Assembly (NCBI RefSeq): GCF_001182785.1
Contig: NZ_CP012099.1
Location: 2,726,501 to 2,790,500 of the forward strand
Source: Bacillus thuringiensis
GTDB lineage: Bacteria > Bacillota > Bacilli > Bacillales > Bacillaceae_G
DNA: 64,000 nt
Direction of reading: 5' to 3'
Shown here: positions 25,774-34,607 of the stretch, in pieces
How positions within the stretch are numbered: position 1 is the first letter of the stretch
How the letters are laid out: each line of letters starts with the position of its first letter
Made by a program: the position numbers and the translations under genes
The notes under the pieces: model-generated
Databases searched by the model: none
What the model was told of the DNA's origin: nothing
Seen by the model: only the letters and a program-made list of their open reading frames with translations

Positions 25774-26955
25774 TTATTTCTCAGAATAAAATTTCTGCAC
25801 TGCTTCATCAAAATAAATCCAACCTTTCCAGCCTAAATGAATCGTATCTTTTAAGAAATACTTATCATATTCATGACCAGAGAAATCAACTACTGGATAT
25901 CCTGCTTTCTCAACCTGTTCTCGAACTTTATTATAATACACTTCACGGCGTTCTTTCGGGAAGCCAGTATAATCATACCAAGGCCCATTTACAGGTACAG
26001 AAATAAAGAGTGGTTTGACATTTTTCTCTTTAAATAAATCTAAAATAATTTGTAAATCATCATATTCTGGTGATTCATCATATGTTTCATTTGCTCTAAA
26101 GTTTTTTAAACCTTTTAGTTTTTTCTTCAGATTATTCTTATGATAATACGGATTTTCAATTCCGAATGTATTTGTAGTAGACTCAGCTTTCCCTTCTTGT
26201 TCCGCGTGTTTACGTGCATCTTCCCAAGAAATTGAACGAAGTCCGATATTTGTTTTCTCTTTCATCGGTTCGATTTTAAATAAAGAGTTAAATAAATCTC
26301 TATGATCTAAAATATTTCGATGCATATAAGCAAGTGGTTTAGCTAAACCTGCTTTTATGTTATGTTTTGTATCATTATATACAATACCTTCTAATGAATT
26401 TTTTAATATATCATCTTCTTGAACAACTTTATAATCTAATAGCCGTTTCGCGATTTGCTTCTTCATTTCAGGATTTATCTCATCATTAAAAATAAAATGA
26501 TATGCTTGTTGTTTGGAGAAATTATTAGTGAAATCCCCTTGTGAGACACCAGTCTTTGTAAACCATTGTGGTGAAAGAACAAAGACTACTTTTTTACCTT
26601 CTAATTCATCCATAGTAGATGTCATATTTAAAATATGAGCTAAGCTTTGTGTACCGCCAGTTCCAATTAAAAACGGTGTAAAACCAGCTGGATTTACTTT
26701 GAAATAATTAGACGGATGATATGCATCCATTCGTAAAAATTCTGATGAACCGTACATCGGTAAATACTGTGAATTCTCTAACATTTTTTGCTGTAAGAAA
26801 GCACTTTGTAATTTCTCTTTTTGTAAAGAAGTTGCCGCATCTTCTACCTTCTTATCACTAATAAGCGATACTAAACTTTTCGATGGGATTAGAATGATAA
26901 TGAAAAACAGCACACACGCTAAAATTATAGGACCAAAAGCATGCTTCATTTTCAT
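25774..26955 (-). CDS. dltD: DltD-like protein, no dltABC nearby
   Basis: 393 residues. A single N-terminal membrane anchor (about 8-30) is followed by an extracellular SGNH-like domain: the YGSSEF nucleophile block at 68-73, the FVLSPQWF segment, and the C-terminal KDTIHLGWKGW block with the Asp/His pair. In the dlt pathway DltD completes transfer of D-alanine onto lipoteichoic acid. Here the gene stands alone, between an unrelated small gene and the ykf operon, with no dltX, A, B or C in view. It may be a paralogue or a re-sited copy that works with a dlt operon elsewhere. The gene name reflects family only. Confidence 0.88.
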   Translation of the reverse strand: MKMKHAFGPIILACVLFFIIILIPSKSLVSLISDKKVEDAATSLQKEKLQSAFLQQKMLENSQYLPMYGSSEFLRMDAYHPSNYFKVNPAGFTPFLIGTGGTQSLAHILNMTSTMDELEGKKVVFVLSPQWFTKTGVSQGDFTNNFSKQQAYHFIFNDEINPEMKKQIAKRLLDYKVVQEDDILKNSLEGIVYNDTKHNIKAGLAKPLAYMHRNILDHRDLFNSLFKIEPMKEKTNIGLRSISWEDARKHAEQEGKAESTTNTFGIENPYYHKNNLKKKLKGLKNFRANETYDESPEYDDLQIILDLFKEKNVKPLFISVPVNGPWYDYTGFPKERREVYYNKVREQVEKAGYPVVDFSGHEYDKYFLKDTIHLGWKGWIYFDEAVQKFYSEK

Positions 26956-27290
26956 TTTCTGTCCCTCTTTCTATCGTTATTAACTTGTAACCCTTGTTTT
27001 TGACACGCCATCTTTTCTCTCCTTTTTCTCTATACATGTTCCATTCTATTTATCTATTATATACATGTATGTATTTCCTTCCTTGTTCTATTAAGCCCTA
27101 TATAAATAGCGCCAGAAAATGTTTCCATAGAAACACGTTAATTATACAAGATTCTACATAAATTTCACACTGGAATTTTAGTAATAATTTTATTTTTAAG
27201 TCGTGAAAAAACATATGAAATGTCTATATTTCATTCGGAACTGTACAAAAAACAGACTATCACACACGTGAAGTCTGTTTCCCCATTCTT
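26956..27290. other. Intergenic region upstream of dltD
   Basis: 335 bases. It holds the oppA terminator (27249-27281), a short palindrome ATACATGTAT at 27061-27070, and a small inverted repeat GTTTCCATAGAAAC near 27120-27133. No reading frame with a ribosome site was seen. The dltD promoter must lie here. Confidence 0.5.
27249..27281 (-). terminator. Terminator of the ykf-opp operon
   Basis: AAACAGACT (27250-27258) and AGTCTGTTT (27272-27280), with T6 on the minus strand. Confidence 0.75.
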
Positions 27291-28913
27291 TTATTTTTGT
27301 ACATCTGCCCATTTTAAACTTGTAGATGGACCAAATTGATGTACATATAAATCTTTCACATATGGTTTTTGTAAGTAAGATAATCCACGCTGGAATACCG
27401 GTGCAATTACTGCATCATCAAGTAGCATTTTTTCAGCATCTTGCATTGCTTTCCAGCGAGCCTTTTCATCATTACCTAATTCTGTTTTAATCTTCTTAAT
27501 TAACGCATCATATTCTGGGTTTGCATATTCTGTATTATTAACACTGCTTCCAGAAAGGAATACTTCTAAGTAAGTCATTGGATCTGGATAATCCGGTAAC
27601 CAGCGTGATAACGACATTTCATATTCTTTCTTCTTCTCAAGTGCTAATTTTTGCGTATGTGGCTGTAATTTCACATTCACTTTTAATCCAGGTAAATTTT
27701 TCTCAAGCTGCTCTTTAATGTACTCTCCGACTTTTTTAAAGTTTTCTAAGTCATAATTTAATAGTTCTAACGTCACTTCATTTGTACCTGTCTCTTGTTT
27801 TGCTTTCTCCCAATATTCCTTCGCCTGTTTTACATTCGTCTTATTAAACTCAACAGCCGTACTTCTAAAATCTTTCTTATCTGGGCCTTTTAAGAATCCT
27901 TTTGGTACGTAATAATTTGCAGCAACCGAACCATCATTTAAAAATGAATCCGCAAGTCCTTTCTTATCAAAAACTGTACTTAGCGCAAGCCTTGCATTTT
28001 TATTTTTAAGAATCGGTACATTTTCATTAAATCGGAAGAAGTACATAACTGGATCTGTGTATTGTTTTAGCTCTTGATTATTTTTATATTTATCTACGAA
28101 TTCTGTAGAAATAACAGCTCTATCAACTTTATCTGTTTCATATAAATTTACCGCAGTTGAAATTTCTTTTACAATTTGATAGTTTACTTCATCTAACTTC
28201 ACTTCTTTTTTATCCCAATATTTATCGTTTTTCTTCATTGTAAAGCTAGCTTCATGCTTCCACTCTGATAATGTAAACGGTCCATTATATACCGCTTTAT
28301 TTGCTTCTAATCCGTATTTATCACCTTGCTCTTTCGCATATTTTTCGTTAATTGGATAGAAAGATGGTAAAATTAATAATTTCGTAAAATACGGTACAGG
28401 ATGTTCTAGCTCTACGACGAATGTTTTATCATCTTTCGCTTTTACTCCTAATTCATCTAGACCTAGTTGTTTTTTATTTATCTTCTCAGCGTTTTTCACA
28501 TCGTACGCAATGTATGCATATTGAGAAGCGGTATCTGGATTAATCAATTGCTTCCAAGCGTATACGTAATCATGAGCAGTTACTGGATCTCCGTTAGACC
28601 ATTTCGCATCACGCAATTGGAATGTATATGTCTTTCCATCTTTACTCACTTCATATTTTTGTACGCCTGCCTCAATTACTTCATCATTTTTCGATAGACG
28701 GAATAGTCCTTCCATTACGTTATTCAAAACGTTAAACGAGACTGCATCTGTGACTTTCCCTGAGTTTAACGACGGAATTTCACCCGTTTCTAGTAACTGT
28801 AATACTTTCTTTTCATCTTTCGGCTTTGTTGTAGTTTTTTCTTTTGCGCAGCCAACTAAAAATGAAGAAACTAATAGAGTACTAACTAATGAGTAACGAA
28901 CAACTTTTTTCAT
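27291..28913 (-). CDS. Peptide ABC transporter substrate-binding lipoprotein (OppA family)
   Basis: 540 residues. A lipoprotein signal ends in LVGC with lipidated Cys22, followed by an SBP_bac_5 domain: RDAKWSNGDPVTAHDYVYAWK (the family signature), the NKAVYNGPFTLSEW block, and a late EMSLSRWLPDYPDP segment. It binds oligopeptides at the cell surface for import. It is last in the ykfB-ykfC-oppA operon, 19 bases after ykfC, so cell-wall peptides (for example L-Ala-D-Glu-containing) are the likely ligands. No permease or ATPase genes are in the window, so it must share those of another opp/dpp system. AGAGGGGG precedes the ATG. Confidence 0.92.
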   Translation of the reverse strand: MKKVVRYSLVSTLLVSSFLVGCAKEKTTTKPKDEKKVLQLLETGEIPSLNSGKVTDAVSFNVLNNVMEGLFRLSKNDEVIEAGVQKYEVSKDGKTYTFQLRDAKWSNGDPVTAHDYVYAWKQLINPDTASQYAYIAYDVKNAEKINKKQLGLDELGVKAKDDKTFVVELEHPVPYFTKLLILPSFYPINEKYAKEQGDKYGLEANKAVYNGPFTLSEWKHEASFTMKKNDKYWDKKEVKLDEVNYQIVKEISTAVNLYETDKVDRAVISTEFVDKYKNNQELKQYTDPVMYFFRFNENVPILKNKNARLALSTVFDKKGLADSFLNDGSVAANYYVPKGFLKGPDKKDFRSTAVEFNKTNVKQAKEYWEKAKQETGTNEVTLELLNYDLENFKKVGEYIKEQLEKNLPGLKVNVKLQPHTQKLALEKKKEYEMSLSRWLPDYPDPMTYLEVFLSGSSVNNTEYANPEYDALIKKIKTELGNDEKARWKAMQDAEKMLLDDAVIAPVFQRGLSYLQKPYVKDLYVHQFGPSTSLKWADVQK

Positions 28914-28932
28914 TTAAAAACCCCCTCTATTT

Positions 28933-29934
28933 TTAAGGTAAGTAACGACGAGCACCAGCGTATTCTTCTATATATCCTGGTGTATTTAGTGGTATAATCT
29001 CTACCGACCTTTCAGCTCTTGGTGAGTGAATCATATTGCCATCACCAATATACATTGCAACGTGATGGACACTACCTTTCCCTTGATTATGCGCAAAGAA
29101 GATTAAATCTCCCTTTTGTAAGTTTTCTTTATCAACTGCAATTCCTGCTCTTGATTGCGGTCCAGAATCTCGCGGAATTGTAATGCCGTGCGATTTATAA
29201 ATCGTATGCGTGAAGCCAGAGCAATCAAATCCAAAACCACTTGTACCAGCCCATATATAAGGTAAACCTAAAAACATTTTCCCTGTGTTAATTAAATCAT
29301 CAGCGGTCGGTTTTGGAATATCAGTTTGAGAACGGTAAACTGTTCCATCATTTTTTCGTAGCCATGCTTTCTGACCATTTGGCAACAATACACGGTATGA
29401 CATTGTGTCTTCACTTAATAGCGGCAGTCTTGTATTATAACTGACTTCAAGTGATTTATGTTTTTCAGAAGGATTTATATATAAAATCGCTGTTGGCTTT
29501 GTTATTAACACAAAAGGTTCATTTGTTTTATCTGCAAATTCTTGATTATATGTTAATTGCTTTTCAGGCATCCAGCCCGGATAACCTTCTTCATTTCGTG
29601 GTGTTGGCTGTCCATGCACTAATACCTTCACCCATTCGCCTTTCTTATCAATAACAGTTACTTCTTGACCGAGTAACGCTTGTGTTTCTAATTTATTTGC
29701 ATTTGTTAACCATAGTTTCTCGTCAAGTGTCATTGATTTTGTCCATTTCCATAGATCCACTGGGTTTGTTGCACTTGGTGTATCGATTGACCTTAATGAA
29801 TCAGGTGCTGTCCATAACGTTGCAGCAGATACATCTATAAATGCTTTATTATCCTTCTTTTCTTCAGCATTTGCCGATGTAAACGATGAAAATATAAATA
29901 AAGTTGTTAAAAATGCAGTTCCTACTTTTTTCAT
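28933..29934 (-). CDS. ykfC: Gamma-D-glutamyl-L-diamino acid endopeptidase YkfC
   Basis: 333 residues. A signal peptide (1-23) and two SH3-like domains (about 30-200) precede an NlpC/P60 cysteine peptidase domain. The catalytic residues fit Cys238 (GFDCSGF), His291 (SVHHVAMY) and His303 (MIHSPRA). The match to the structurally known B. cereus YkfC is strong. It cleaves murein peptides after gamma-D-Glu, releasing L-Ala-D-Glu for the epimerase encoded upstream. It sits 40 bases after ykfB and 19 before oppA. AAGGGGG precedes the ATG. Confidence 0.94.
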   Translation of the reverse strand: MKKVGTAFLTTLFIFSSFTSANAEEKKDNKAFIDVSAATLWTAPDSLRSIDTPSATNPVDLWKWTKSMTLDEKLWLTNANKLETQALLGQEVTVIDKKGEWVKVLVHGQPTPRNEEGYPGWMPEKQLTYNQEFADKTNEPFVLITKPTAILYINPSEKHKSLEVSYNTRLPLLSEDTMSYRVLLPNGQKAWLRKNDGTVYRSQTDIPKPTADDLINTGKMFLGLPYIWAGTSGFGFDCSGFTHTIYKSHGITIPRDSGPQSRAGIAVDKENLQKGDLIFFAHNQGKGSVHHVAMYIGDGNMIHSPRAERSVEIIPLNTPGYIEEYAGARRYLP

Positions 29935-29974
29935 ATATATCCCCCTTAAAAAAATAGTTTACTAGTCTCTTCTC

Positions 29975-31027
29975 CTAAGACTTACTATTCACTGTCGATT
30001 GAAGGTTTACCTTTGATCCAGAATAAGTCATTCCTTCCGGCTCTTCCATTAACCAAAGCGGTGCATCAAGATCAAAATAATGAATATTAGGATGCGCTGC
30101 CGCTAAATGCGCAACAGCACTAACGGAAAGTGAAGATTCCATCATGCTTCCCACCATACACTTCACACCAGCTGTTTCTGCGATATCTGCAATACGCCAT
30201 GCTTCACGTATGCCACCACATTTCATTAATTTAATATTAATTAAGTCTGCATATCTTCCTTGAACGAGCTTTAATGCATCACTTGCTGAAAATATACTTT
30301 CATCGGCCATAATTGGCGTTTGCACACGATCTTTGACGTACTTTAACCCATCCCAATCTTTCGCGTGTACTGGTTGTTCAATAAATTCTATATTTAAATT
30401 ACGATTTTCCATCTCTTGAATGATAGAGACCGCTTCTTTTGGACTCCAACCTTGATTCGCATCTAAACGTAATGTCGTATTTCTTGGTACCACATTTCGA
30501 ATTGCCTCAATACGTTCCAAATCTAAATGCGCCTCTTTACCCACTTTAATCTTTAATGTTTGAAATCCTTTTTCTATATGTTTCTTCGCTTCTTTTGCCA
30601 TTAATACAGGCTCATCCACACTCACTGTAATATCCGTATAAATTTCTTTCTTCCCGCCTAACAATGCATATAACGGCACATTTTGATATTGGCAATATAC
30701 ATCATATAAAGCGATATCTACCGCTGCTTTCGCACTTGAATTTCCAATACAACTCATTTGAATGCGCTCTAGTAACTGCTGAAACTGAATGATATCTTGA
30801 CCAATTAAACATGAACGCATCGGTCCTAAAATCGCTTCTTCCATTCCACTGGTGAAATCACCCGTAATAACTGGCGTTGCGGCTGCAGCCCCCTTACCAA
30901 TCACTCCTTCGTCTGTATGAATATAAACATCTATACTTTCAATTTCTATTACAGTACGAAGCGCGGTTTTAAACGGTGTATGAAGTTTTATACGTCTACG
31001 ATTTACTTTTACGTCTGTAATTTTCAT
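29975..31027 (-). CDS. ykfB: L-Ala-D/L-Glu epimerase (muropeptide recycling)
   Basis: 350 residues of the enolase superfamily. The barrel has KIK (general base Lys pair in TLKIKVG), then the metal ligands in RLDANQGW, EFIEQPV and MADESIF, and a late Lys in INIKLMKCGG. It epimerises L-Ala-D-Glu to L-Ala-L-Glu so that peptidases can degrade it. The frame is open to 31051. ATGs at 31027 and 31036 both have AAAGG or GGAG upstream, and 31027 (MKITDVKVN) gives the usual family start. First gene of the operon with ykfC and oppA. Confidence 0.92.
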   Translation of the reverse strand: MKITDVKVNRRRIKLHTPFKTALRTVIEIESIDVYIHTDEGVIGKGAAAATPVITGDFTSGMEEAILGPMRSCLIGQDIIQFQQLLERIQMSCIGNSSAKAAVDIALYDVYCQYQNVPLYALLGGKKEIYTDITVSVDEPVLMAKEAKKHIEKGFQTLKIKVGKEAHLDLERIEAIRNVVPRNTTLRLDANQGWSPKEAVSIIQEMENRNLNIEFIEQPVHAKDWDGLKYVKDRVQTPIMADESIFSASDALKLVQGRYADLINIKLMKCGGIREAWRIADIAETAGVKCMVGSMMESSLSVSAVAHLAAAHPNIHYFDLDAPLWLMEEPEGMTYSGSKVNLQSTVNSKS

Positions 31028-31054
31028 TTTGTTCATCCTTTCGTTCTCCAATGA

Positions 31055-31172
31055 AGTGAAATCTTAATCCACCGGAAATTTATACCCACAGATTATTAGG
31101 TAAACCTATTGAGCATTTACTCTCCTATCTCTCTACTTTGCTTTTGATGTAGGACTTTAATGTGGAATAAAA
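31055..31172. repeat. Possible decayed bcr1-type repeat
   Basis: One border reads GAAGTGAAATCTTAATC and the other CTTTAATGTGGAATAAA. These resemble the ends AAAGTGAAACTTTAATC and CTTTAATGCGGAATAAA of the short copy at 51060-51113. The interior is hardly recognisable. Weak. Confidence 0.3.
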
Positions 31173-31211
31173 AAATCCAGCCATAAGAATGATTCTTACG
31201 GCTGGATTTTG
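31171..31211 (-). terminator. Terminator of the DUF3870 gene
   Basis: AAAATCCAGCC(A/G)TAAGAAT arms (about 31172-31190 and 31191-31209), followed by a T-run on the minus strand. Two bases after the stop. Confidence 0.8.
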
Positions 31212-31212
31212 T

Positions 31213-31539
31213 CTATGATTGAGTAGACAAAGCAGCAATCTGATTATATTTTTTCTGTGCATCTTTTAGCGCTACAAGTAACGCTTTTTGAGAAGAACCG
31301 AAATATCGATTCTTTACTTCCATTACTAACGCCGGGTCATTTATATTTTTATGTAGAAATAAATATTTAACAAATTGAGATGTTAATGCAATTGTCGCTG
31401 AGCAGTCTGCATCTACAATTTCCCCTGTATCCTTAACAAGAACAAATGCTACGAAATAGCTTTTAAACTTTTCAGTAATGGGATTATTTTGAGGTGCTTT
31501 CGCATCCCCTACGACATAAATTGTATTTGAAGCGTACAC
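31213..31539 (-). CDS. DUF3870-type protein
   Basis: 108 residues. It matches DUF3870 from memory: NTIYVVGDAKAPQNNPIT, YFVAFVLVKDTGEIVDADCSATI and FVKYLFLHKNI, ending in a helical tail. The single Cys in DADCSAT is conserved in this family as I recall it. The function is unknown. It starts with GTG at 31539 behind AAGGAAGG, and is monocistronic, with its own terminator at 31171-31211. Confidence 0.75.
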   Translation of the reverse strand: MYASNTIYVVGDAKAPQNNPITEKFKSYFVAFVLVKDTGEIVDADCSATIALTSQFVKYLFLHKNINDPALVMEVKNRYFGSSQKALLVALKDAQKKYNQIAALSTQS

Positions 31540-31763
31540 AGCTACCTTCCTTTCTTATACGAGGATAACGGGTTTCTTAATAGTCGTATGAGCGATGAAC
31601 TCAACGTTGATTAAAAAATGTATCCGCTTATCTTGTATTATAATGCAATTAACAGAATTTTAACAATATTTATTTCAGTGTATATTCCATAATTGTGAAA
31701 ATATCTCAAACTCTTCATTTTTACAATATGTGATTGTTCCTTGTACCATGACATTTAAACATG

Positions 31764-31795
31764 AAAAAACAGTTAGCTATGGCTAACTGTTTTTT
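31764..31795 (-). terminator. Terminator of the DivIC-like gene
   Basis: Perfect 14-bp stem AAAAAACAGTTAGC/GCTAACTGTTTTTT with TATG loop (31764-31777, 31782-31795). Confidence 0.88.
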
Positions 31796-31797
31796 CA

Positions 31798-32154
31798 TTA
31801 CTTTGGCATCACAAATATAGTTTCATTTGACTTAGAAAATTGATACTCTTTTCTCGCAAACTTCAAAATTTCTTCTTCATCGTCTGTTAATTTTTCTATG
31901 TTAGTCTTTAAAGAACCTTTATCTTTCTTTAAAGATACTAATTGTTTCTTTTGATCCATAATCGTATCTTTCTTTTTATCAATTATTTCTTGTTGTTTCG
32001 TTAAAATATATTGAACGTACAAAGTAGTTGCCGCAATAAAAAGGACCATTAAAATAAGTCGCCTTAACTTCTTTTTATTTACCCTACGCTTGTCACTAGG
32101 TTGTGATAATTGCTCTGGTATATTAGGAACATTTACTCGTTTGAGTTTCCTCAT
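31798..32154 (-). CDS. DivIC/FtsB-like septum formation initiator protein
   Basis: 118 residues. A basic N-terminal cytosolic tail (1-31) is followed by one transmembrane helix (about 32-50, LILMVLFIAATTLYVQYIL), then a coiled coil (about 51-95, QQEIIDKKKDTIMDQKK...) and the FARKEYQFSKSNETIFV tail typical of FtsB/DivIC proteins. Family members bridge FtsL and DivIB/FtsQ at the division site. The usual divIC neighbours (yabP, yabQ, yabR, tilS) are absent, so this may be a second copy with a special role. The ATG has TTAGGGGG upstream. Confidence 0.8.
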   Translation of the reverse strand: MRKLKRVNVPNIPEQLSQPSDKRRVNKKKLRRLILMVLFIAATTLYVQYILTKQQEIIDKKKDTIMDQKKQLVSLKKDKGSLKTNIEKLTDDEEEILKFARKEYQFSKSNETIFVMPK

Positions 32155-32438
32155 TCAAATCCCCCTAACCCATATTTTTCACTACCATCGGCACGTTTTC
32201 TTACTAAACTAAATTCTATTCTTATAAAATAAACTCCTTCACAAAAATATCCCATAAATTAACCAATTAAAGATAGCATTCGACGACATTTCCATATTTA
32301 CATCGAAATTTTTTATGTATGCTGCTATAAAATAGTAGTTTCTGTAATTCTTTTTCTACTATTGTAGAAGAGTTTTTTTACACACAAAAATCCTTGCCTA
32401 CATATCCATGTTATAACATGCTTATAAGGAGGGAAAAT

Positions 32439-33365
32439 ATGCATTACCGTACATTAGGTAAAACTGGAATAACTGTTTCTGAAATAGGTTTTGGGGCATG
32501 GGCAATCGGTGGTGATGAATGGGGACCGGTTAACGATAAACAATCTATAACCGCTATAAAAAAAGCAATTGAGTGTGGTGTGAATTTTATTGATACTGCG
32601 GATGTGTATGGTTTAGGACATAGTGAAAAGTTGGTGGCTACCGCGATTAAAGGACATCGTAATGATATTATCCTATCAACGAAAGGTGGTTTAATCGGAC
32701 ACCACTACGACCCTAATGGAGTTCCTGTATATGATACTCCCGAAAAAATCATCGCCGTATTCGAAACAAGTTTACAACGTCTTCAAACAGATTATATTGA
32801 TCTTTATTTTTGTCATATTTGGTGGCATAATCGTAGAGAAACAGAAGCATTTCTACGTGCATTTGACATATTAAAACGTGATGGCAAAGTAAGAGCAGTC
32901 GGTGTTTCGACTCATGATTTACAATACATTCATCATTTCAATAAAAACAACGAAATTGATATCGTACAACTTGATTACAATATATTAAATCGAAAACCAG
33001 AAAAAGATATATTACCATTCTTACAAGAGAAAAATCTAGGAGCTATTATTCGTGGTCCATTAAAAATGGGCATTTTAACTGGAAAATTCACAAATAAAAC
33101 AATTTTTCCAGATGGAGATTTACGCAAAGAATGGCCAAATGAAACTTGGTTTCAAGAAGACTTACAAACCGTAGAAAAACTTAGGTTGCTCTCAAATAAA
33201 AATCAGACCCTAGGGCAACTTGCACTTCGCTATATACTCTCTCATCCGGCAGTAAGTGTTGTAATTCCTGGTGCGAAGTCAGGAACGCAAGCACAAGAAA
33301 ATGCAAATGCATCTGTTCGCCCTATTTTGAGTGATGAAGAGCTTAACTATATTCATTCAATATAA
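32439..33365 (+). CDS. Aldo/keto reductase
   Basis: 308 residues with the AKR TIM barrel: MHYRTLGKTGITVSEIGFGAWAIGG, FIDTADVYGLGHSE (catalytic Asp and Tyr), LSTKGG (catalytic Lys), FCHIWW (catalytic His), and the NADPH-binding IPGAKSGTQAQENA near the end. Substrate unknown. The frame is open from 32394, but GGAGGG lies six bases before the ATG at 32439, so that start is chosen. A bidirectional terminator at 33364-33386 separates it from the convergent DJ-1/PfpI gene. Confidence 0.9.
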   Translation: MHYRTLGKTGITVSEIGFGAWAIGGDEWGPVNDKQSITAIKKAIECGVNFIDTADVYGLGHSEKLVATAIKGHRNDIILSTKGGLIGHHYDPNGVPVYDTPEKIIAVFETSLQRLQTDYIDLYFCHIWWHNRRETEAFLRAFDILKRDGKVRAVGVSTHDLQYIHHFNKNNEIDIVQLDYNILNRKPEKDILPFLQEKNLGAIIRGPLKMGILTGKFTNKTIFPDGDLRKEWPNETWFQEDLQTVEKLRLLSNKNQTLGQLALRYILSHPAVSVVIPGAKSGTQAQENANASVRPILSDEELNYIHSI

Positions 33366-33386
33366 AAAGCCCAATCCGGGCTTTTT
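33364..33386. terminator. Bidirectional terminator
   Basis: AAAAAGCCC (33364-33372), AATCC loop, GGGCTTTTT (33378-33386). Convergent genes on both sides. Confidence 0.85.
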
Positions 33387-33981
33387 AATTTGGCAAACTA
33401 ATATCATACTCCATTCGCTTCGCTGTGTCCTCCGCAACATGCACACCTAACAAGTTTTTCACAATATGAAATGCCATATTAATTCCAGCTGAAATTCCGG
33501 CAGATGTTATAATATGTCCTTCATCTACAAACTTTACATTTTCTATAACTTCAACATTTTGAAACTCATTTTTAAACTTTTCAATACTAGCCCAATGTGT
33601 TGTTGCTTTTAAACCTGCCAATAAACCTGCTTTCGCCAGTAATAGCGCTCCTGTACAAACTGACGTCATCAGCTTTACTTCTTTCATTTGCTGGCCAATC
33701 CATTTTATTACTATTTCATTTTTTATTTCATATTCTCTAGCACCTAGCCCACCCGGAATTATTAAAATATCCACTGGTGGTAAATTTTCAATACTATAAT
33801 CTGGCTGTACCTTCAATCCGTTCCTTGCTGTAATTATTTCCCCATTCTCGCTAACTGTATAAACAGTAAATGTTTTTTCTTCATTCACCTCAGTTACAGA
33901 AAAAACTTCAAATGGCCCTGCAAAGTCTAACACTTCTACTTCATTAAATAAAAATATACCAACACTCCATTTATTCATCAT
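33385..33981 (-). CDS. DJ-1/PfpI-family protein
   Basis: 198 residues with the class I glutamine-amidotransferase-like fold: VGIFLFNEVEVLDFAGPFEVF, DILIIPGGLGAREY and nucleophile Cys109 in MTSVCTGALLLAKAGLLAG. This resembles the isonitrile-hydratase/AraC-N type. The enzymatic role is unknown. The ATG at 33981 overlaps the stop of the ankyrin gene by ATGA, so the two form a coupled operon. Confidence 0.85.
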   Translation of the reverse strand: MMNKWSVGIFLFNEVEVLDFAGPFEVFSVTEVNEEKTFTVYTVSENGEIITARNGLKVQPDYSIENLPPVDILIIPGGLGAREYEIKNEIVIKWIGQQMKEVKLMTSVCTGALLLAKAGLLAGLKATTHWASIEKFKNEFQNVEVIENVKFVDEGHIITSAGISAGINMAFHIVKNLLGVHVAEDTAKRMEYDISLPN

Positions 33982-34469
33982 AAGTTCACTTCCTGTTTCA
34001 AATGATGTAATAGGTGATCATATCCTTTTTCTAATGCAATTTCATACGCTGTTTTCCCATCATTTTTCTTAATCATCTTATTAGCTCCATTTTTAAGGAG
34101 TAACATAATTATTTCTTCATTTCCTAATAATGCTGCTTCGTGAAGTCCTGTCCAGCCACCACTTTGCATAATATTTACATCTGATCCTTTTTCAATTAAG
34201 AAAGTGACAAGTTCACTTTGCTTGTTCGCAATTGCTGCTTGCAAAGGTGTATTTTCATTTTCGTTTTTTGCTCTACTATGTATATCTGCACCGCTTTCTA
34301 AAAGAAAACTCGCTATTTCTTTCTGTCCAAAATAAGCTGCTAAATGAAGTGGTGTCCAGCCATCTTCACTACATTCGTTAACAATACTTGGACTCGCCTT
34401 TATAAACTCCACTACTTTTTCCCTATTACCACTTATAACAGCTTGTGCTATTGATTGTAAATGCTTCAT
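33978..34469 (-). CDS. Ankyrin-repeat protein
   Basis: 163 residues. About four ankyrin repeats are visible: DGWTPLHLAAYFGQKEIASFLLESGADIHSR, NTPLQAAIANKQSELVTFLIEKGSDVN, GWTGLHEAALLGNEEIIMLLLKNGAN and DGKTAYEIALEKGYDHLLHHL. No signal peptide. These repeats mediate protein binding. The partner is plausibly the DJ-1/PfpI protein encoded immediately downstream with a 4-base overlap. The frame is open to 34502, but GGGAG lies six bases before the ATG at 34469, giving MKHLQSIAQAV. Confidence 0.87.
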   Translation of the reverse strand: MKHLQSIAQAVISGNREKVVEFIKASPSIVNECSEDGWTPLHLAAYFGQKEIASFLLESGADIHSRAKNENENTPLQAAIANKQSELVTFLIEKGSDVNIMQSGGWTGLHEAALLGNEEIIMLLLKNGANKMIKKNDGKTAYEIALEKGYDHLLHHLKQEVNL

Positions 34470-34607
34470 AATAATCTCCCATCCTTCAAAATATTTAAGC
34501 ATCCCCCTTCTACATGTTCTATTAATTATTACATTTCCCTTTTAAAGCCCTAAGTTTACATAATAATATTATATATTACTTTTTGTGCTTAATATTGAAT
34601 AGCAATA

